A stretch of DNA of 45,929 nucleotides from Candidatus Saccharimonadota bacterium (GTDB taxonomy: Bacteria; Patescibacteriota; Saccharimonadia; Saccharimonadales; OFTM59), in NCBI GenBank assembly GCA_029260855.1, contig JAJDCK010000005.1, positions 1 to 45,929 of the forward strand, read 5' to 3'. Numbering within the stretch: the first letter of the stretch is position 1; every line of letters starts with the position of its first letter. Positions 1 to 9,195 of this stretch are shown piece by piece. Below the pieces are notes generated by a model. It did not search any database and was not told where the DNA came from. It saw only the letters and a program-made list of their open reading frames with translations. The position numbers were made by a program, and so were the translations under genes.

Positions 1-1
1 G

Positions 2-30
2 TTGACAAAACTGCTAAAGCTTGCTATAGT
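2..30 (+). promoter_or_regulatory. Consensus promoter for the first gene, leaderless
   Basis: TTGACA at 2-7, a 17-nt spacer and TATAGT at 25-30 match the housekeeping sigma consensus. The ATG of the next gene is at 39, only 8 nt after the -10 box, so the expected transcription start falls on or next to the start codon. Confidence 0.8.
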
Positions 31-38
31 TTTAATCC

Positions 39-644
39 ATGAGTAAATCAAGCGAAGGCAATCAACGCCGAACCCGCCGTAAAGACCATCAAGTTGGGCA
101 GATTGAGCTTGCTTACACTAGTGAGCATGATGCACTCTTAAGTAAAATTAATCGTCGTGGTACTCAAAAATCAGCCTTCGAAGGGCTGTCATTAACAGCT
201 AGAGGAAAAGTTGTAGGTGCTGCCGCGTTAATAGCCACAGTACTTTTGATGCCTGTCATATCTGAGCGTGGTGATGCTGTATCTAGTGAGAGTCGCACGG
301 ATAGGCTATCTAACGCCCCAGCACAGCAGCAAATTTTTGATGAAAGAATATCTCCAAACAGCATGGCATCGCAGATTGCCAGAGATATAAAAGCAGGTAA
401 AAACGTTGTGCGCATGGCAGTTGACGACAGTAAGGATCTCCCGTGGAATTTGGCGATCCGCACGGCTAAGGCTGCAGGTATTAAAGGTGAAAGCATCGCT
501 CCACTAGTTGATGTTTATACTGAACAGCTCCAGCCAGATGGCGTAGCCAATGTAGGTGATGAGTACATCCCTGCAGATAATTATATGGTGCCATCAGACT
601 TAGCTGATAGAATGCTAGAGATCGAAAACGAGTCTCAAGAATAA
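39..644 (+). CDS. Hypothetical single-pass membrane protein
   Basis: A 201-residue protein that I do not recognise. The N-terminus (about 1-50) is basic and polar. One membrane segment lies near residues 56-74, followed by a polar outer part whose last about 80 residues could form a small domain. It has the layout of a type II membrane protein with the N-terminus inside. No lipobox or cleavable signal peptide is visible. There is no Shine-Dalgarno sequence. The consensus promoter ends 8 nt before the ATG, so translation is probably leaderless. It is a single-gene unit closed by the terminator at 667-695. Confidence 0.7.
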   Translation: MSKSSEGNQRRTRRKDHQVGQIELAYTSEHDALLSKINRRGTQKSAFEGLSLTARGKVVGAAALIATVLLMPVISERGDAVSSESRTDRLSNAPAQQQIFDERISPNSMASQIARDIKAGKNVVRMAVDDSKDLPWNLAIRTAKAAGIKGESIAPLVDVYTEQLQPDGVANVGDEYIPADNYMVPSDLADRMLEIENESQE

Positions 645-666
645 ATAGTGTTTTTGTCGTGCGCTT

Positions 667-695
667 ATCCACCACATGTTGTGGTGGATGTTTTT
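667..695 (+). terminator. Rho-independent terminator
   Basis: A perfect 10-bp stem (667-676 with 680-689) with a 3-nt loop is followed by G and five T, then ATTT. It ends the upstream gene and insulates the mraZ control region. Confidence 0.85.
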
Positions 696-737
696 ATTTG
701 GCAAAACTGTGGATAAGTAATCACGTTTCTCTTGATA

Positions 738-805
738 GTGGGTCAAAAATGCTTGCATGTGGGTGAGGGTGGGTAGTAGACTGATGTCAGTGGGTAATCG
801 TAGGT
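738..805 (+). promoter_or_regulatory. MraZ-box array upstream of mraZ
   Basis: Four exact GTGGGT hexamers start at 738, 759, 769 and 790, and a GTAGGT starts at 800, giving steps of 21, 10, 21 and 10 bp. MraZ is known to bind TGGGN repeats about 10 bp apart upstream of its own gene, so this is very likely its operator. All boxes lie on one face of the helix, and there are more of them than the usual three or four. Confidence 0.8.
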
Positions 806-896
806 AATCCAAAATAGATTACTGGGCGACCAAACCAGCAGGAGACAGCTCCGATAGGTAAAAATAAAAAACCACTAGTAATTTAACTATCATCAT

Positions 897-1268
897 ATGC
901 CCAAGGTAGACTACTTCGTTCGCAAACTCGACGATAAACGGCGGTTAACAATACCGACTGAACTTCGACACGAGCTGGCGGGAGGGGTGGTGATCACTAG
1001 GGGCTTCGGTAAATACTTGCACCTGTATCCTAAAAAGATATGGGACAGTCAGGTTGAACCGCAGCTTGAAGGTGATCTCTTGGACGAGCGGATCGCAGAC
1101 CTGAATATACGTTTTCGTACCGGCAAAGTTGAAACTGAGCTGGACGGAAAGCAGGGAAGGGTGATGCTTGAACAAGACCTTTTGGATTACGCTGGAATCA
1201 AGCGTGACATCGTGGCAGTCAGTGCAGGACGTTATTGGCGTCTAATGGCACCTGGCCAAGATAGTTAG
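897..1268 (+). CDS. mraZ: Transcriptional regulator MraZ
   Basis: A 123-residue AbrB/MraZ-fold regulator of the division and cell-wall cluster. Two swapped-hairpin half-repeats are visible: residues about 10-26, with the DDKRRLTIP pattern, and about 80-100, with DGKQGRV. It is somewhat shorter than typical MraZ (about 140-150). It stands first in the cluster, ahead of rsmH, and the GTGGGT boxes at 738-805 upstream support autoregulation. No Shine-Dalgarno sequence precedes the ATG; a weak AT-rich -10-like stretch lies just before it. Identification rests on fold pattern, operator and position together. Confidence 0.88.
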   Translation: MPKVDYFVRKLDDKRRLTIPTELRHELAGGVVITRGFGKYLHLYPKKIWDSQVEPQLEGDLLDERIADLNIRFRTGKVETELDGKQGRVMLEQDLLDYAGIKRDIVAVSAGRYWRLMAPGQDS

Positions 1269-1289
1269 TCCTTTAACAATTAGGAATGA

Positions 1290-1675
1290 ACTGTAGTACG
1301 TAGAACGAATAACGTACAACGGGGAAAGCCGAAAAGTACAACCAACCCGAAAGCGGGCAAGGGAAAAGAGCAGCCCGAGTTTGAATTCATTTCAAACCCG
1401 GCGCGACGAGAAAAACCGTAGGTTTGTCTCTGTTACCCCGAGGTTAGCTATTCGGCAGTCAACAAGTGGAACCTAGGTAACCACTCAAAAAACCTATGTT
1501 CTTTACACTAAAACACCTCCCAAAACTCCACCTCACACATAAGTCTCTCAAAACTTTAGAACAGGAAGTAAGAAGTTCGAAGATTTTTCAAATCTCTCAT
1601 TTAACCTTCTACACATACGGCCTGTTCTTATAAAAACAAAAACTCCAAAAAAACAAATAGTTGACTGCTGATTAG
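1290..1675 (+). ncRNA. Structured leader RNA between mraZ and rsmH
   Basis: About 450 nt separate mraZ from rsmH, unusual in this tight cluster, and no good reading frame fills it. Several stems are visible: GTACGT 1296-1301 with ACGTAC 1312-1317; a CCCG/CGGG hairpin near 1348; GTTTGAA/TTCAAAC around 1380-1396; GTTACC 1432-1437 with GGTAAC 1476-1481 enclosing GGTT 1442-1445 with AACC 1470-1473; and a three-tier hairpin, GAACAGG 1559-1565 with CCTGTTC 1621-1627, AGAAG 1571-1575 with CTTCT 1606-1610, AGATTT 1581-1586 with AAATCT 1590-1595. A structured RNA motif upstream of mraW/rsmH is known in Actinobacteria; I cannot show homology. It could be a cis-regulatory leader or a processed RNA. Confidence 0.5.
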
Positions 1676-1720
1676 GTGACCTTGTCAAAAACAAACACCA
1701 AAACAAAAACAAAGGTGTAT

Positions 1721-2628
<908 letters not shown>

Positions 2629-2629
<1 letters not shown>

Positions 2630-2691
2630 TGCCCATTCAGGTAAAAAGCCTCTCCAGAGCCTACAAAGTCCGCGTCAAAGTGATGCAGTAG
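2629..2691 (+). CDS. 20-residue micro-ORF coupled to rsmH
   Basis: The ATG overlaps the rsmH stop codon (TAATG), and AAGGAGA sits about 7 nt upstream, the best ribosome-binding site in this cluster. The peptide is short and basic (starts MPIQVKSLSR, five Lys/Arg in the second half) and ends at TAG 2689-2691. A strong hairpin follows at 2699-2732. It could be a translated leader peptide controlling ftsL-murG expression, or a genuine small protein. I do not recognise it. Confidence 0.5.
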
Positions 2692-2698
2692 GCATTGG

Positions 2699-2732
2699 TG
2701 TCCGTGTCCCGTATAAAACCGGGACACGGACA
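2699..2732 (+). promoter_or_regulatory. 13-bp perfect hairpin between rsmH and ftsL
   Basis: Arms 2699-2711 and 2720-2732 pair perfectly around an 8-nt A-rich loop. No T-run follows on either strand, so it is not a standard terminator. It probably marks an mRNA processing, stability or attenuation site right after the micro-ORF and before ftsL. Confidence 0.6.
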
Positions 2733-2763
2733 AGCATAAAACAAATAAAAAAAGTAGAAAAAA

Positions 2764-3111
2764 ATGACATACTCAAATTCACTCGCAATGGGCCGTCAGC
2801 GATTTGCGGCTCGCAACCAAAACTCAACCAGTTTTAGGACTACAGAAAAAACACTGGGGCCAGTTAGTAATACCATAATGCTTATAGTGTTAGCGTGTCT
2901 TTTGGGGCTTTTATACTTGACGCAAGTAACGAAAACTAATGCGCTAGGGTATCAGATAAGTGAGATGGAAGCAGAGCACACCAGTCTCAAAACTGAACAT
3001 GACGAATTGCAGGTTGCGTCTGCCCGCCTCCAGGCTTTAGAGCGCGTAAAAAACAGCGATATCGCCAAGCAACTTGTAAGCGTTGCCCCAAGCGGAACAA
3101 TTAATCAGTAA
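2764..3111 (+). CDS. ftsL: FtsL-like cell division protein
   Basis: A 115-residue bitopic membrane protein with FtsL/DivIC architecture: a polar cytoplasmic N-terminus, one membrane segment at about residues 36-54, and a heptad-rich coiled coil at about 58-100. FtsL links FtsQ/DivIB to the FtsW-FtsI septal synthase. Primary sequence is weakly conserved in this family, so the call rests on topology and position between rsmH and the class B PBP. The start has no Shine-Dalgarno sequence, only an A-rich tract. Confidence 0.8.
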   Translation: MTYSNSLAMGRQRFAARNQNSTSFRTTEKTLGPVSNTIMLIVLACLLGLLYLTQVTKTNALGYQISEMEAEHTSLKTEHDELQVASARLQALERVKNSDIAKQLVSVAPSGTINQ

Positions 3112-3138
3112 AACTGTAAAAGGTAGGCCTGAATCTAG

Positions 3139-4911
3139 ATGCAGCCACCAGATAAGTTATTATTCACACCAGTACAGCGCGTTCGAGTATGGTATTTCTT
3201 GTTGCTTTCCATCTGCGCGGTGTTTATTGTGCGCTTGTTCTACCTACAGGTGATTAAACACGACTACTATAGATCAGCCGCTCTTACATCACAGCTTAAG
3301 CAATATGAGATACCTGCCGAGCGAGGTATTATTGAGGTCCAAAACGGAAAAGAAACAGTCCCGATAGTACTAAATGAGATGCGTTATACACTTTTTGCAG
3401 ACCCCAAAATTATCAAAGATCCGACTCGCGCCGCCCAACTAATTCACGATGCCATTGGCGGTGATGTAGATGATTACGAAGAAAAGATGAAGCTTGATAC
3501 GCGCTACTCTGTTCTGGCCAAAAAGCTGACCAAACAGCAAAACGAAAACATCAGTAAACTAGAAATCCCAGGTGTGCTGACTGCCGATGCACCGCAACGC
3601 ACCTACCCCCAGGGGACATTAGCCGCCCAACTACTTGGTTTTGTCGATGACGAAGGGCGGGGCAAGTATGGACTTGAACAGGCGCTTAACGATCAGTTGA
3701 AGGGGCGTAATGGTCAACTCAAGGCGATTACCGATGCCCGTGGCGTGCCTTTAGCAGCGAACAACGAGAACGTTTTAAAAGAGCCCGAGCATGGTGAAAA
3801 AATCATCTTAACGATCGACCTTGGTATGCAGCAACAGCTTGAAGACATACTCAAGGACGGTGTAGAACACGCGCAATCGCAGTCAGGTGGAGCAATAATC
3901 ATGGACGTGCGCACGGGTGAGATAAAAGCCATGGCCAACTACCCAACATATAGCCCAGCAGAATTTTTCAAGGTTGACGGTAAGGATATAGGTGTTTTTG
4001 AGAATAAAGTTGTCAGCGCACCGTTAGAAGTAGGGTCAATCATGAAGCCACTAACAACAGCTGCTGCACTTGACCAGGGAGCTGTTAATCGTAACTCATC
4101 ATTCTTTGATAAAGGGTACTTTAAGATCGACGGTGCGACAATCACAAATGTAGAGGAGTCAGGCGGCTCGGGCCAACGGACCCTAAACGATATTTTGCAG
4201 CAATCATTGAATACGGGCGCCACCTGGTTGTTGATGCAGATGGGCGGTGGGGAAATTAACGAACAGGCACGAACGGCCTGGCACGACTACATGGTCAATC
4301 ATTATCGTCTAGGGAGGTCTACTGGTATTGAGCAAGGCTACGAGGGTGCCGGCACAATACCAGACCCTAACGAAGGCTATGGGCTGAATATCCAGTTTGC
4401 TAACAGTGCCTTTGGCCAGGGGATGACAGCGACGCCGTTACAAATGGTTGCTGCTATCGGTAGTGTCGTGAACGGAGGCACATACTATCGTCCTCACCTG
4501 GTAGAGAAGATCATTACTGCGGACGGGCGTGAAATTATCAAAAAACCGGAAGTCTTGCGTTCAGAGGTGGTCAGCTCTGAAGTGGGTAAACAATTAAAAG
4601 AAATTATGGAGTACACATTTGGCAAGAACTATAGGGCGTACGGGGGGATGCCCAAGTTGCGTGATGAGTTTTCTGTTGGCGGCAAAACCGGTACAGCGGA
4701 AATCCCCAACCCCGAAGGCGGCTACTACACAGACCGCTACAACGGTATGTTTATGGGCTTTGTAGGCGGTAACGAAGTTGAATACGCAATAGTCGTTCGA
4801 GTCGACGCGCCAAAAATTGCTGGATATGCTGGGACTAAAGCCGCCGGGCCCATATTCGTTAGTATCGTTAATACTCTGATTGATAATTTTGGCGTAACAC
4901 CTAAGAAATAA
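3139..4911 (+). CDS. ftsI: Septal peptidoglycan transpeptidase (class B PBP, FtsI/PBP2-type)
   Basis: A D,D-transpeptidase that crosslinks septal peptidoglycan outside the membrane. It has 590 residues: one N-terminal membrane anchor (about 16-36), a PBP dimerisation/pedestal domain (about 55-215) and a transpeptidase domain. The catalytic SxxK is SIMK at S300-K303, the SxN is SLN at 356-358, and the KTG is at 516-518. It lies directly after ftsL and before mraY, as in a standard dcw cluster. All three active-site motifs are intact. There is no PASTA domain at the C-terminus. Confidence 0.95.
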   Translation: MQPPDKLLFTPVQRVRVWYFLLLSICAVFIVRLFYLQVIKHDYYRSAALTSQLKQYEIPAERGIIEVQNGKETVPIVLNEMRYTLFADPKIIKDPTRAAQLIHDAIGGDVDDYEEKMKLDTRYSVLAKKLTKQQNENISKLEIPGVLTADAPQRTYPQGTLAAQLLGFVDDEGRGKYGLEQALNDQLKGRNGQLKAITDARGVPLAANNENVLKEPEHGEKIILTIDLGMQQQLEDILKDGVEHAQSQSGGAIIMDVRTGEIKAMANYPTYSPAEFFKVDGKDIGVFENKVVSAPLEVGSIMKPLTTAAALDQGAVNRNSSFFDKGYFKIDGATITNVEESGGSGQRTLNDILQQSLNTGATWLLMQMGGGEINEQARTAWHDYMVNHYRLGRSTGIEQGYEGAGTIPDPNEGYGLNIQFANSAFGQGMTATPLQMVAAIGSVVNGGTYYRPHLVEKIITADGREIIKKPEVLRSEVVSSEVGKQLKEIMEYTFGKNYRAYGGMPKLRDEFSVGGKTGTAEIPNPEGGYYTDRYNGMFMGFVGGNEVEYAIVVRVDAPKIAGYAGTKAAGPIFVSIVNTLIDNFGVTPKK

Positions 4912-4933
4912 GTTATAATAAGAAGAACACACC

Positions 4934-5977
4934 ATGCCTGAATCATTCACATTAGTACTTGAAACAAACACTGTAATACATGTCTTGTTGCTGGCTTTTT
5001 TTGGGTTTGCCCTTAGTATGTTGCTCACTCCGATCTACACAACGATAGCTTATCGTTATAAGTGGTGGAAGCAACAAAGAACAAATGCGTGGTCGGGTGG
5101 GATAGCGGCGGTTTATAACAAGTTACACGCAGAAAAACACAAGCGCAACATACCGACCATGGCTGGCATAGTTTTTGTTGTGTCGGTAGGACTAGTAACT
5201 CTACTGGCTAACCTGGACCGGGGTGAAACATGGCTTCCGTTGGCCGGCATGATAGGGTCTGGGATGATTGGTTTTATAGATGACTGGATCAATATTAGAG
5301 GGAAGAATAATCGTCTTGCGGGTATGCGAGCAAAAATTAAGTTTGGGCTTCATAGTCTGGTCGCAGTTGCGGGAGGGTGGTGGTTCTACTCTAAGCTTGA
5401 AGTTTCTAGTATCCACATCCCAGGTCTGGACGAGGTCAACCTTGGGATTTTAGTCATAGCGCTGTTCTGGCTGGTGGTTATAGCAACTGCCAACGCTGTT
5501 AATATCACTGACGGTTTAGACGGTTTAGCTGGCGGGCTCCTTGTCTCGTCGTTTACTGCCTATGCGGTTATTTGTTTTAGTCAGGGCCAGTTTGCGCTTG
5601 CCGGGTTCTGCCTAACAATTGTAGGCGCGCTTCTAAGCTACACTTGGTTTAATATTTATCCTGCCAGGTTTTTTATGGGCGATGTTGGGGCCTTTGCGCT
5701 CGGTACGGCGCTCGGTATTATTGCGATGCAAACTGATACGATTTATATACTACCGGTTATTGGGTTTGTGTACCTGGCGGAGACGGGCTCGGTAATTATT
5801 AATCGTTTGTCCAAAAAGCTCAGACACGGCAAAAAAGTGTTCAAATCGTCACCGATTCATCATCATTTTGAAGCGATAGGATGGCCGGAAACCAAGGTTA
5901 CGATGCGCTTCTGGGTCATTGGACAAGTTGTTGCGGTTCTTGGATTGATACTTTATCTGTTAGAAGGGAATATATGA
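4934..5977 (+). CDS. mraY: Phospho-N-acetylmuramoyl-pentapeptide-transferase MraY
   Basis: It makes lipid I by moving phospho-MurNAc-pentapeptide from UDP to undecaprenyl phosphate, at the inner face of the membrane. The 347-residue protein has about ten hydrophobic segments. The family motifs are present: IDDWINIRGKNNRL in an early loop, NITDGLDGLAGG (the acidic magnesium site), and a late PIHHHFE histidine motif. Its TGA stop overlaps the ftsW ATG (ATGA), so the two are translationally coupled. Confidence 0.95.
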   Translation: MPESFTLVLETNTVIHVLLLAFFGFALSMLLTPIYTTIAYRYKWWKQQRTNAWSGGIAAVYNKLHAEKHKRNIPTMAGIVFVVSVGLVTLLANLDRGETWLPLAGMIGSGMIGFIDDWINIRGKNNRLAGMRAKIKFGLHSLVAVAGGWWFYSKLEVSSIHIPGLDEVNLGILVIALFWLVVIATANAVNITDGLDGLAGGLLVSSFTAYAVICFSQGQFALAGFCLTIVGALLSYTWFNIYPARFFMGDVGAFALGTALGIIAMQTDTIYILPVIGFVYLAETGSVIINRLSKKLRHGKKVFKSSPIHHHFEAIGWPETKVTMRFWVIGQVVAVLGLILYLLEGNI

Positions 5978-7215
5978 GCATAGCTCGGCGCCCGATACTG
6001 TTGGATCGGCCCCTACAAAGGAGGCACCGCCCGGACTATATATTGCTACTCTTGAGTCTTATCCTGCTCAGTGTTGGTTTGATTGTGGTCTATGCTATTA
6101 GCCCGGGGCTGAGCGCGCAAAAAGGTGTCGCAGCAAACTATTACGCGTCAAAACAAATAATAGCTGTCGCACTTGGGCTGGTTGCATTTATTCTAACGGC
6201 TCAGCTTCCGCTAAAATCATTGAAGGTGGTCCAAAAACCACTAATTATATTGGCAGTATTAGCATCTATATCTGTGCAGTTGTTTGGACAAGAGGTCAAC
6301 GGAGCCTCGCGCTGGTTGCAGGTTGGGGGGATATCATTTCAGGCTGTAGAGCTAATAAAATTTGCGTTATTAATATGTATGGCCAGCTTTCTAAATCAGC
6401 GGCACAAAGAGGGCTTGTTGGGCAACCAGGAAAAGACGATTAAACCGATGCTAATTGCTGTAGGTATATGCAGTTTCGTCGTAGCTTTTGTCCAGAGCGA
6501 CCTTGGCTCAGCCGGGGTAATAGTTGCTATGGTGGGGAGTATGGCGTTTGTGGCGGGGTTACCGATGAAGAAGGTGCTAATGTTTGCCGGTATAATTGCC
6601 GTTGGTACATTCTTAGCGATCGCCAGTAGTCCTTACAGACGTGAGCGCCTGGCAATATTTATGAACCCAGGACAAGACTGCCAGAACGTTGGATACCAAT
6701 CTTGTCAGGCATTGAGCGCGATAGGGTCGGGCGGTTTGTTTGGAAAGGGGATAGGTGGTAGCGTGCAGGCCTACGGCTATCTACCCGAGTCGGCTAACGA
6801 TTCAATATTTGCGATTTTTGCTGAGATGTCGGGTTTTCTGGGCGCTACAGTACTGATAGGACTATTCATCGCCTTATTTTCACGGCTAAAATTAATTATT
6901 GAAAAGGCTCCCGACACCAGAACAAGACTTCTTGTTACCGGTATTTTAGCCTGGCTGAGCACGCAAGCATTGATTAATATCGGCGCGATGATCGGTCTGT
7001 TGCCCCTAAAGGGCATAACCTTGCCGTTCGTAAGTTATGGCGGTACCAGTATTATATTTGTGGCGGCCGCGATAGGTCTGGCATTTAACGCTTCGCGTTA
7101 CACTACTTACGGTGTAAATAGCATGGCATTAACGGAGGGAAAACGTTATGACGATCCTGCTGATCGGCGGGGGCACGGGCGGTCACATTACGCCGCTATT
7201 AGCCGTCGCCCATGA
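5974..7215 (+). CDS. ftsW: Septal glycosyltransferase FtsW (SEDS family)
   Basis: A SEDS-family peptidoglycan polymerase that works with the class B PBP encoded upstream. I place the start at the ATG at 5974, which overlaps the mraY stop; an earlier in-frame ATG at 5881 lies inside mraY. This gives 413 residues with about ten membrane segments. Family features include NGASRWLQVGG, the VQSDLGSAGV loop, the GGLFGKGIGGS stretch and PFVSYGGTS near the end. The polar C-terminal tail overlaps the murG start by 68 nt, unusually deep. Confidence 0.94.
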   Translation: MSIARRPILLDRPLQRRHRPDYILLLLSLILLSVGLIVVYAISPGLSAQKGVAANYYASKQIIAVALGLVAFILTAQLPLKSLKVVQKPLIILAVLASISVQLFGQEVNGASRWLQVGGISFQAVELIKFALLICMASFLNQRHKEGLLGNQEKTIKPMLIAVGICSFVVAFVQSDLGSAGVIVAMVGSMAFVAGLPMKKVLMFAGIIAVGTFLAIASSPYRRERLAIFMNPGQDCQNVGYQSCQALSAIGSGGLFGKGIGGSVQAYGYLPESANDSIFAIFAEMSGFLGATVLIGLFIALFSRLKLIIEKAPDTRTRLLVTGILAWLSTQALINIGAMIGLLPLKGITLPFVSYGGTSIIFVAAAIGLAFNASRYTTYGVNSMALTEGKRYDDPADRRGHGRSHYAAISRRP

Positions 7216-8290
7216 GCTAAAACGGCTTCGGCCCGATATTACACTGATTCATGTTGGTGAAAAGGGCGGCCGATTTAAGCACCTTACGGACAACCACTCG
7301 GATATTGATAGGTCTGCTTATATTTTTGCCGGCAAATTTAGACGTTATCATGACGAATCATGGTTTCGTAAATTTATTGATGTGAGAACTAATCTGCTTA
7401 ATCTACGCGACGGGTTTTTGGTTGCTCTTGGGTTTATACAAGCTCTCTGGATGCTTATTAACACTCGTCCGAATGTCATATTTATAAAAGGTGGTTTTGT
7501 CGGGGTGCCGGTAGGCCTTGCAGCTGCAATTATGCGTATACCGTTTGTGACGCACGATTCAGACACGATGCCTGGCCTGGCCAATCGTATTATCAGTAGA
7601 TGGGCAAAGCTTCATTCCACAGGCATGCCCGTCGAGTTCTATTCATACCCCCGCAATAAAACAAAGTTTGTGGGTACACCTGTCGGGCGAGACTTTAGCC
7701 TAGTTAATAAAGAGGACCAGGACAGCGCAAAAAACATACTTGGCATTCCTCAAAAAGCACAGATTATACTGGTGACAGGTGGGAGTTTGGGCTCGCAGCG
7801 AATCAACAGCATTATGGAGGCGATAGTGCCGGGCATTTTAGAGAATCACGATGAAGTGTTTGTGATTCACCAGACCGGAGAGTCAAACAAAGGAGTTTAC
7901 GGGGACTATCACAACCCGCGCTTACGAGTTGAGCCATTCATAAAAAATTTTTACACAGCTTCAGCTGCTGCTGATATCGTGATAGCGCGAGCTAGCGCAA
8001 CCACGATCGCTGGGCTCAGCATCCAGGCCAAGCCAATGATACTTATACCTAGCCCTTTTTTGAGTGGGGGGCATCAGCTCAAGAATGCGCAGGCTATGTC
8101 GGACAAGAATGCCGCAATTGTTCTACAAGAAAAACATCTAATAGCAAAGCCAGGCCTATTAGCAGAAGTCCTGGAAGACCTATTAAGCAACACCAAGCTT
8201 AGACAAAAACTTTCCAGCGCAATGTCAAGACTGGCGAAACCAGATGCCGCGAGCGAACTAGCGCGTATAATACTAGAAAACTCAAAATGA
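7148..8290 (+). CDS. murG: UDP-GlcNAc transferase MurG
   Basis: It adds GlcNAc to lipid I to make lipid II, on the cytoplasmic membrane face. At 380 residues it has two Rossmann-like GT-B halves. The N-terminal GGGTGGHITPLL glycine loop and the later TGGSLGSQRIN loop are clear, and the C-terminal half has the SGGHQLKNA donor-site stretch. The start at 7148 has GGAGGG about 8 nt upstream, although it lies within ftsW. Its stop overlaps the ftsQ ATG (ATGA 8287-8290). Confidence 0.96.
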   Translation: MTILLIGGGTGGHITPLLAVAHELKRLRPDITLIHVGEKGGRFKHLTDNHSDIDRSAYIFAGKFRRYHDESWFRKFIDVRTNLLNLRDGFLVALGFIQALWMLINTRPNVIFIKGGFVGVPVGLAAAIMRIPFVTHDSDTMPGLANRIISRWAKLHSTGMPVEFYSYPRNKTKFVGTPVGRDFSLVNKEDQDSAKNILGIPQKAQIILVTGGSLGSQRINSIMEAIVPGILENHDEVFVIHQTGESNKGVYGDYHNPRLRVEPFIKNFYTASAAADIVIARASATTIAGLSIQAKPMILIPSPFLSGGHQLKNAQAMSDKNAAIVLQEKHLIAKPGLLAEVLEDLLSNTKLRQKLSSAMSRLAKPDAASELARIILENSK

Positions 8291-9195
8291 AAGTTTCTTT
8301 CAAGCGGCGCAAAAAAGAATCAAGACAGGCCAAACCTCCTGGTGTGGCCAACGTGTTTTCGTACTACGCGAGCCGTTCGCCCAGCTCTAAAGTGACCGAA
8401 CGATACCACGACAAAAAACCAGCAAAACAAGCGCGTTCTGTGAACTGGCATATGTTTCCGGTCTGGCTGGCCACGGTGGCGATATTGATAAGCCTTGGCT
8501 ATTTATTATGGCTGGATATTAACCCGCGCATCGAGGTTGTGGCTTTGACGCCAGAAAAAGAGTCGATCATGCAAAGCACGGGAACCTATCAAAGAGCCGG
8601 GCAAGAAATTTTGTCAAAATCTATTTTCAATCGCTTCAAACTAACCGTTGACACCAATCAGTTGGCGAGTAATTTTCAAGCGCAATTCCCAGAATTATCT
8701 GAGGTGGCCGTTATTACTCCAATCGCAGGGCATAGACTTACTTTTGAGATTAAACCTACAAAACCAGCGGTAGCGCTGTTGTCGAGCGCTACGGACTTTA
8801 CTGTTTTAGACGAGCGGGGGAGGGCGCTCTTTAAAACGGAGAACGTTAATAAAATAACTGCGCTTAATATCCCTGCGGTTGTTGATGAGACCGGTATTGA
8901 AGTCGAGGTTGGCGACAGCGTACTACCAGCCGAGAACGTAGGTTTTATCACAGAACTCACTAGACAGTTATCGGCGAAAGACATCCCAATTCAAAGTGTA
9001 ATTCTGCCACTAGTAGCAAACGAAATACACATCAAACCCGCCAATCAGAGCTATTATATAAAATTCAATATAGTGGGCGATGCTCGGTTACAGGCCGGCT
9101 CACTCGTTGCAACTCTCCGACACCTTGAAAGGGAGGGAAAGACCCCGAGTGTATATATAGATGTTAGGACCGGTGAAAAAGTATACTACCAGTAA
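8287..9195 (+). CDS. ftsQ: Cell division protein FtsQ/DivIB-like (POTRA)
   Basis: A 302-residue bitopic protein: a long basic cytoplasmic tail (1-55), one membrane segment (about 56-76), a POTRA-like domain (about 80-160) and an FtsQ/DivIB beta domain. It scaffolds the FtsL-FtsW-FtsI complex. The sequence is weakly conserved, but the topology, the last place in the dcw cluster and the ATGA coupling to murG support the call. No ftsA or ftsZ follows, although they often do in other bacteria. Confidence 0.85.
   Translation: MKVSFKRRKKESRQAKPPGVANVFSYYASRSPSSKVTERYHDKKPAKQARSVNWHMFPVWLATVAILISLGYLLWLDINPRIEVVALTPEKESIMQSTGTYQRAGQEILSKSIFNRFKLTVDTNQLASNFQAQFPELSEVAVITPIAGHRLTFEIKPTKPAVALLSSATDFTVLDERGRALFKTENVNKITALNIPAVVDETGIEVEVGDSVLPAENVGFITELTRQLSAKDIPIQSVILPLVANEIHIKPANQSYYIKFNIVGDARLQAGSLVATLRHLEREGKTPSVYIDVRTGEKVYYQ

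Noticed and set aside
5881-5973. Earlier ftsW start inside mraY
   Set aside because: The extra residues are not FtsW-like, and the ATGA overlap at 5974 gives a normal N-terminus.
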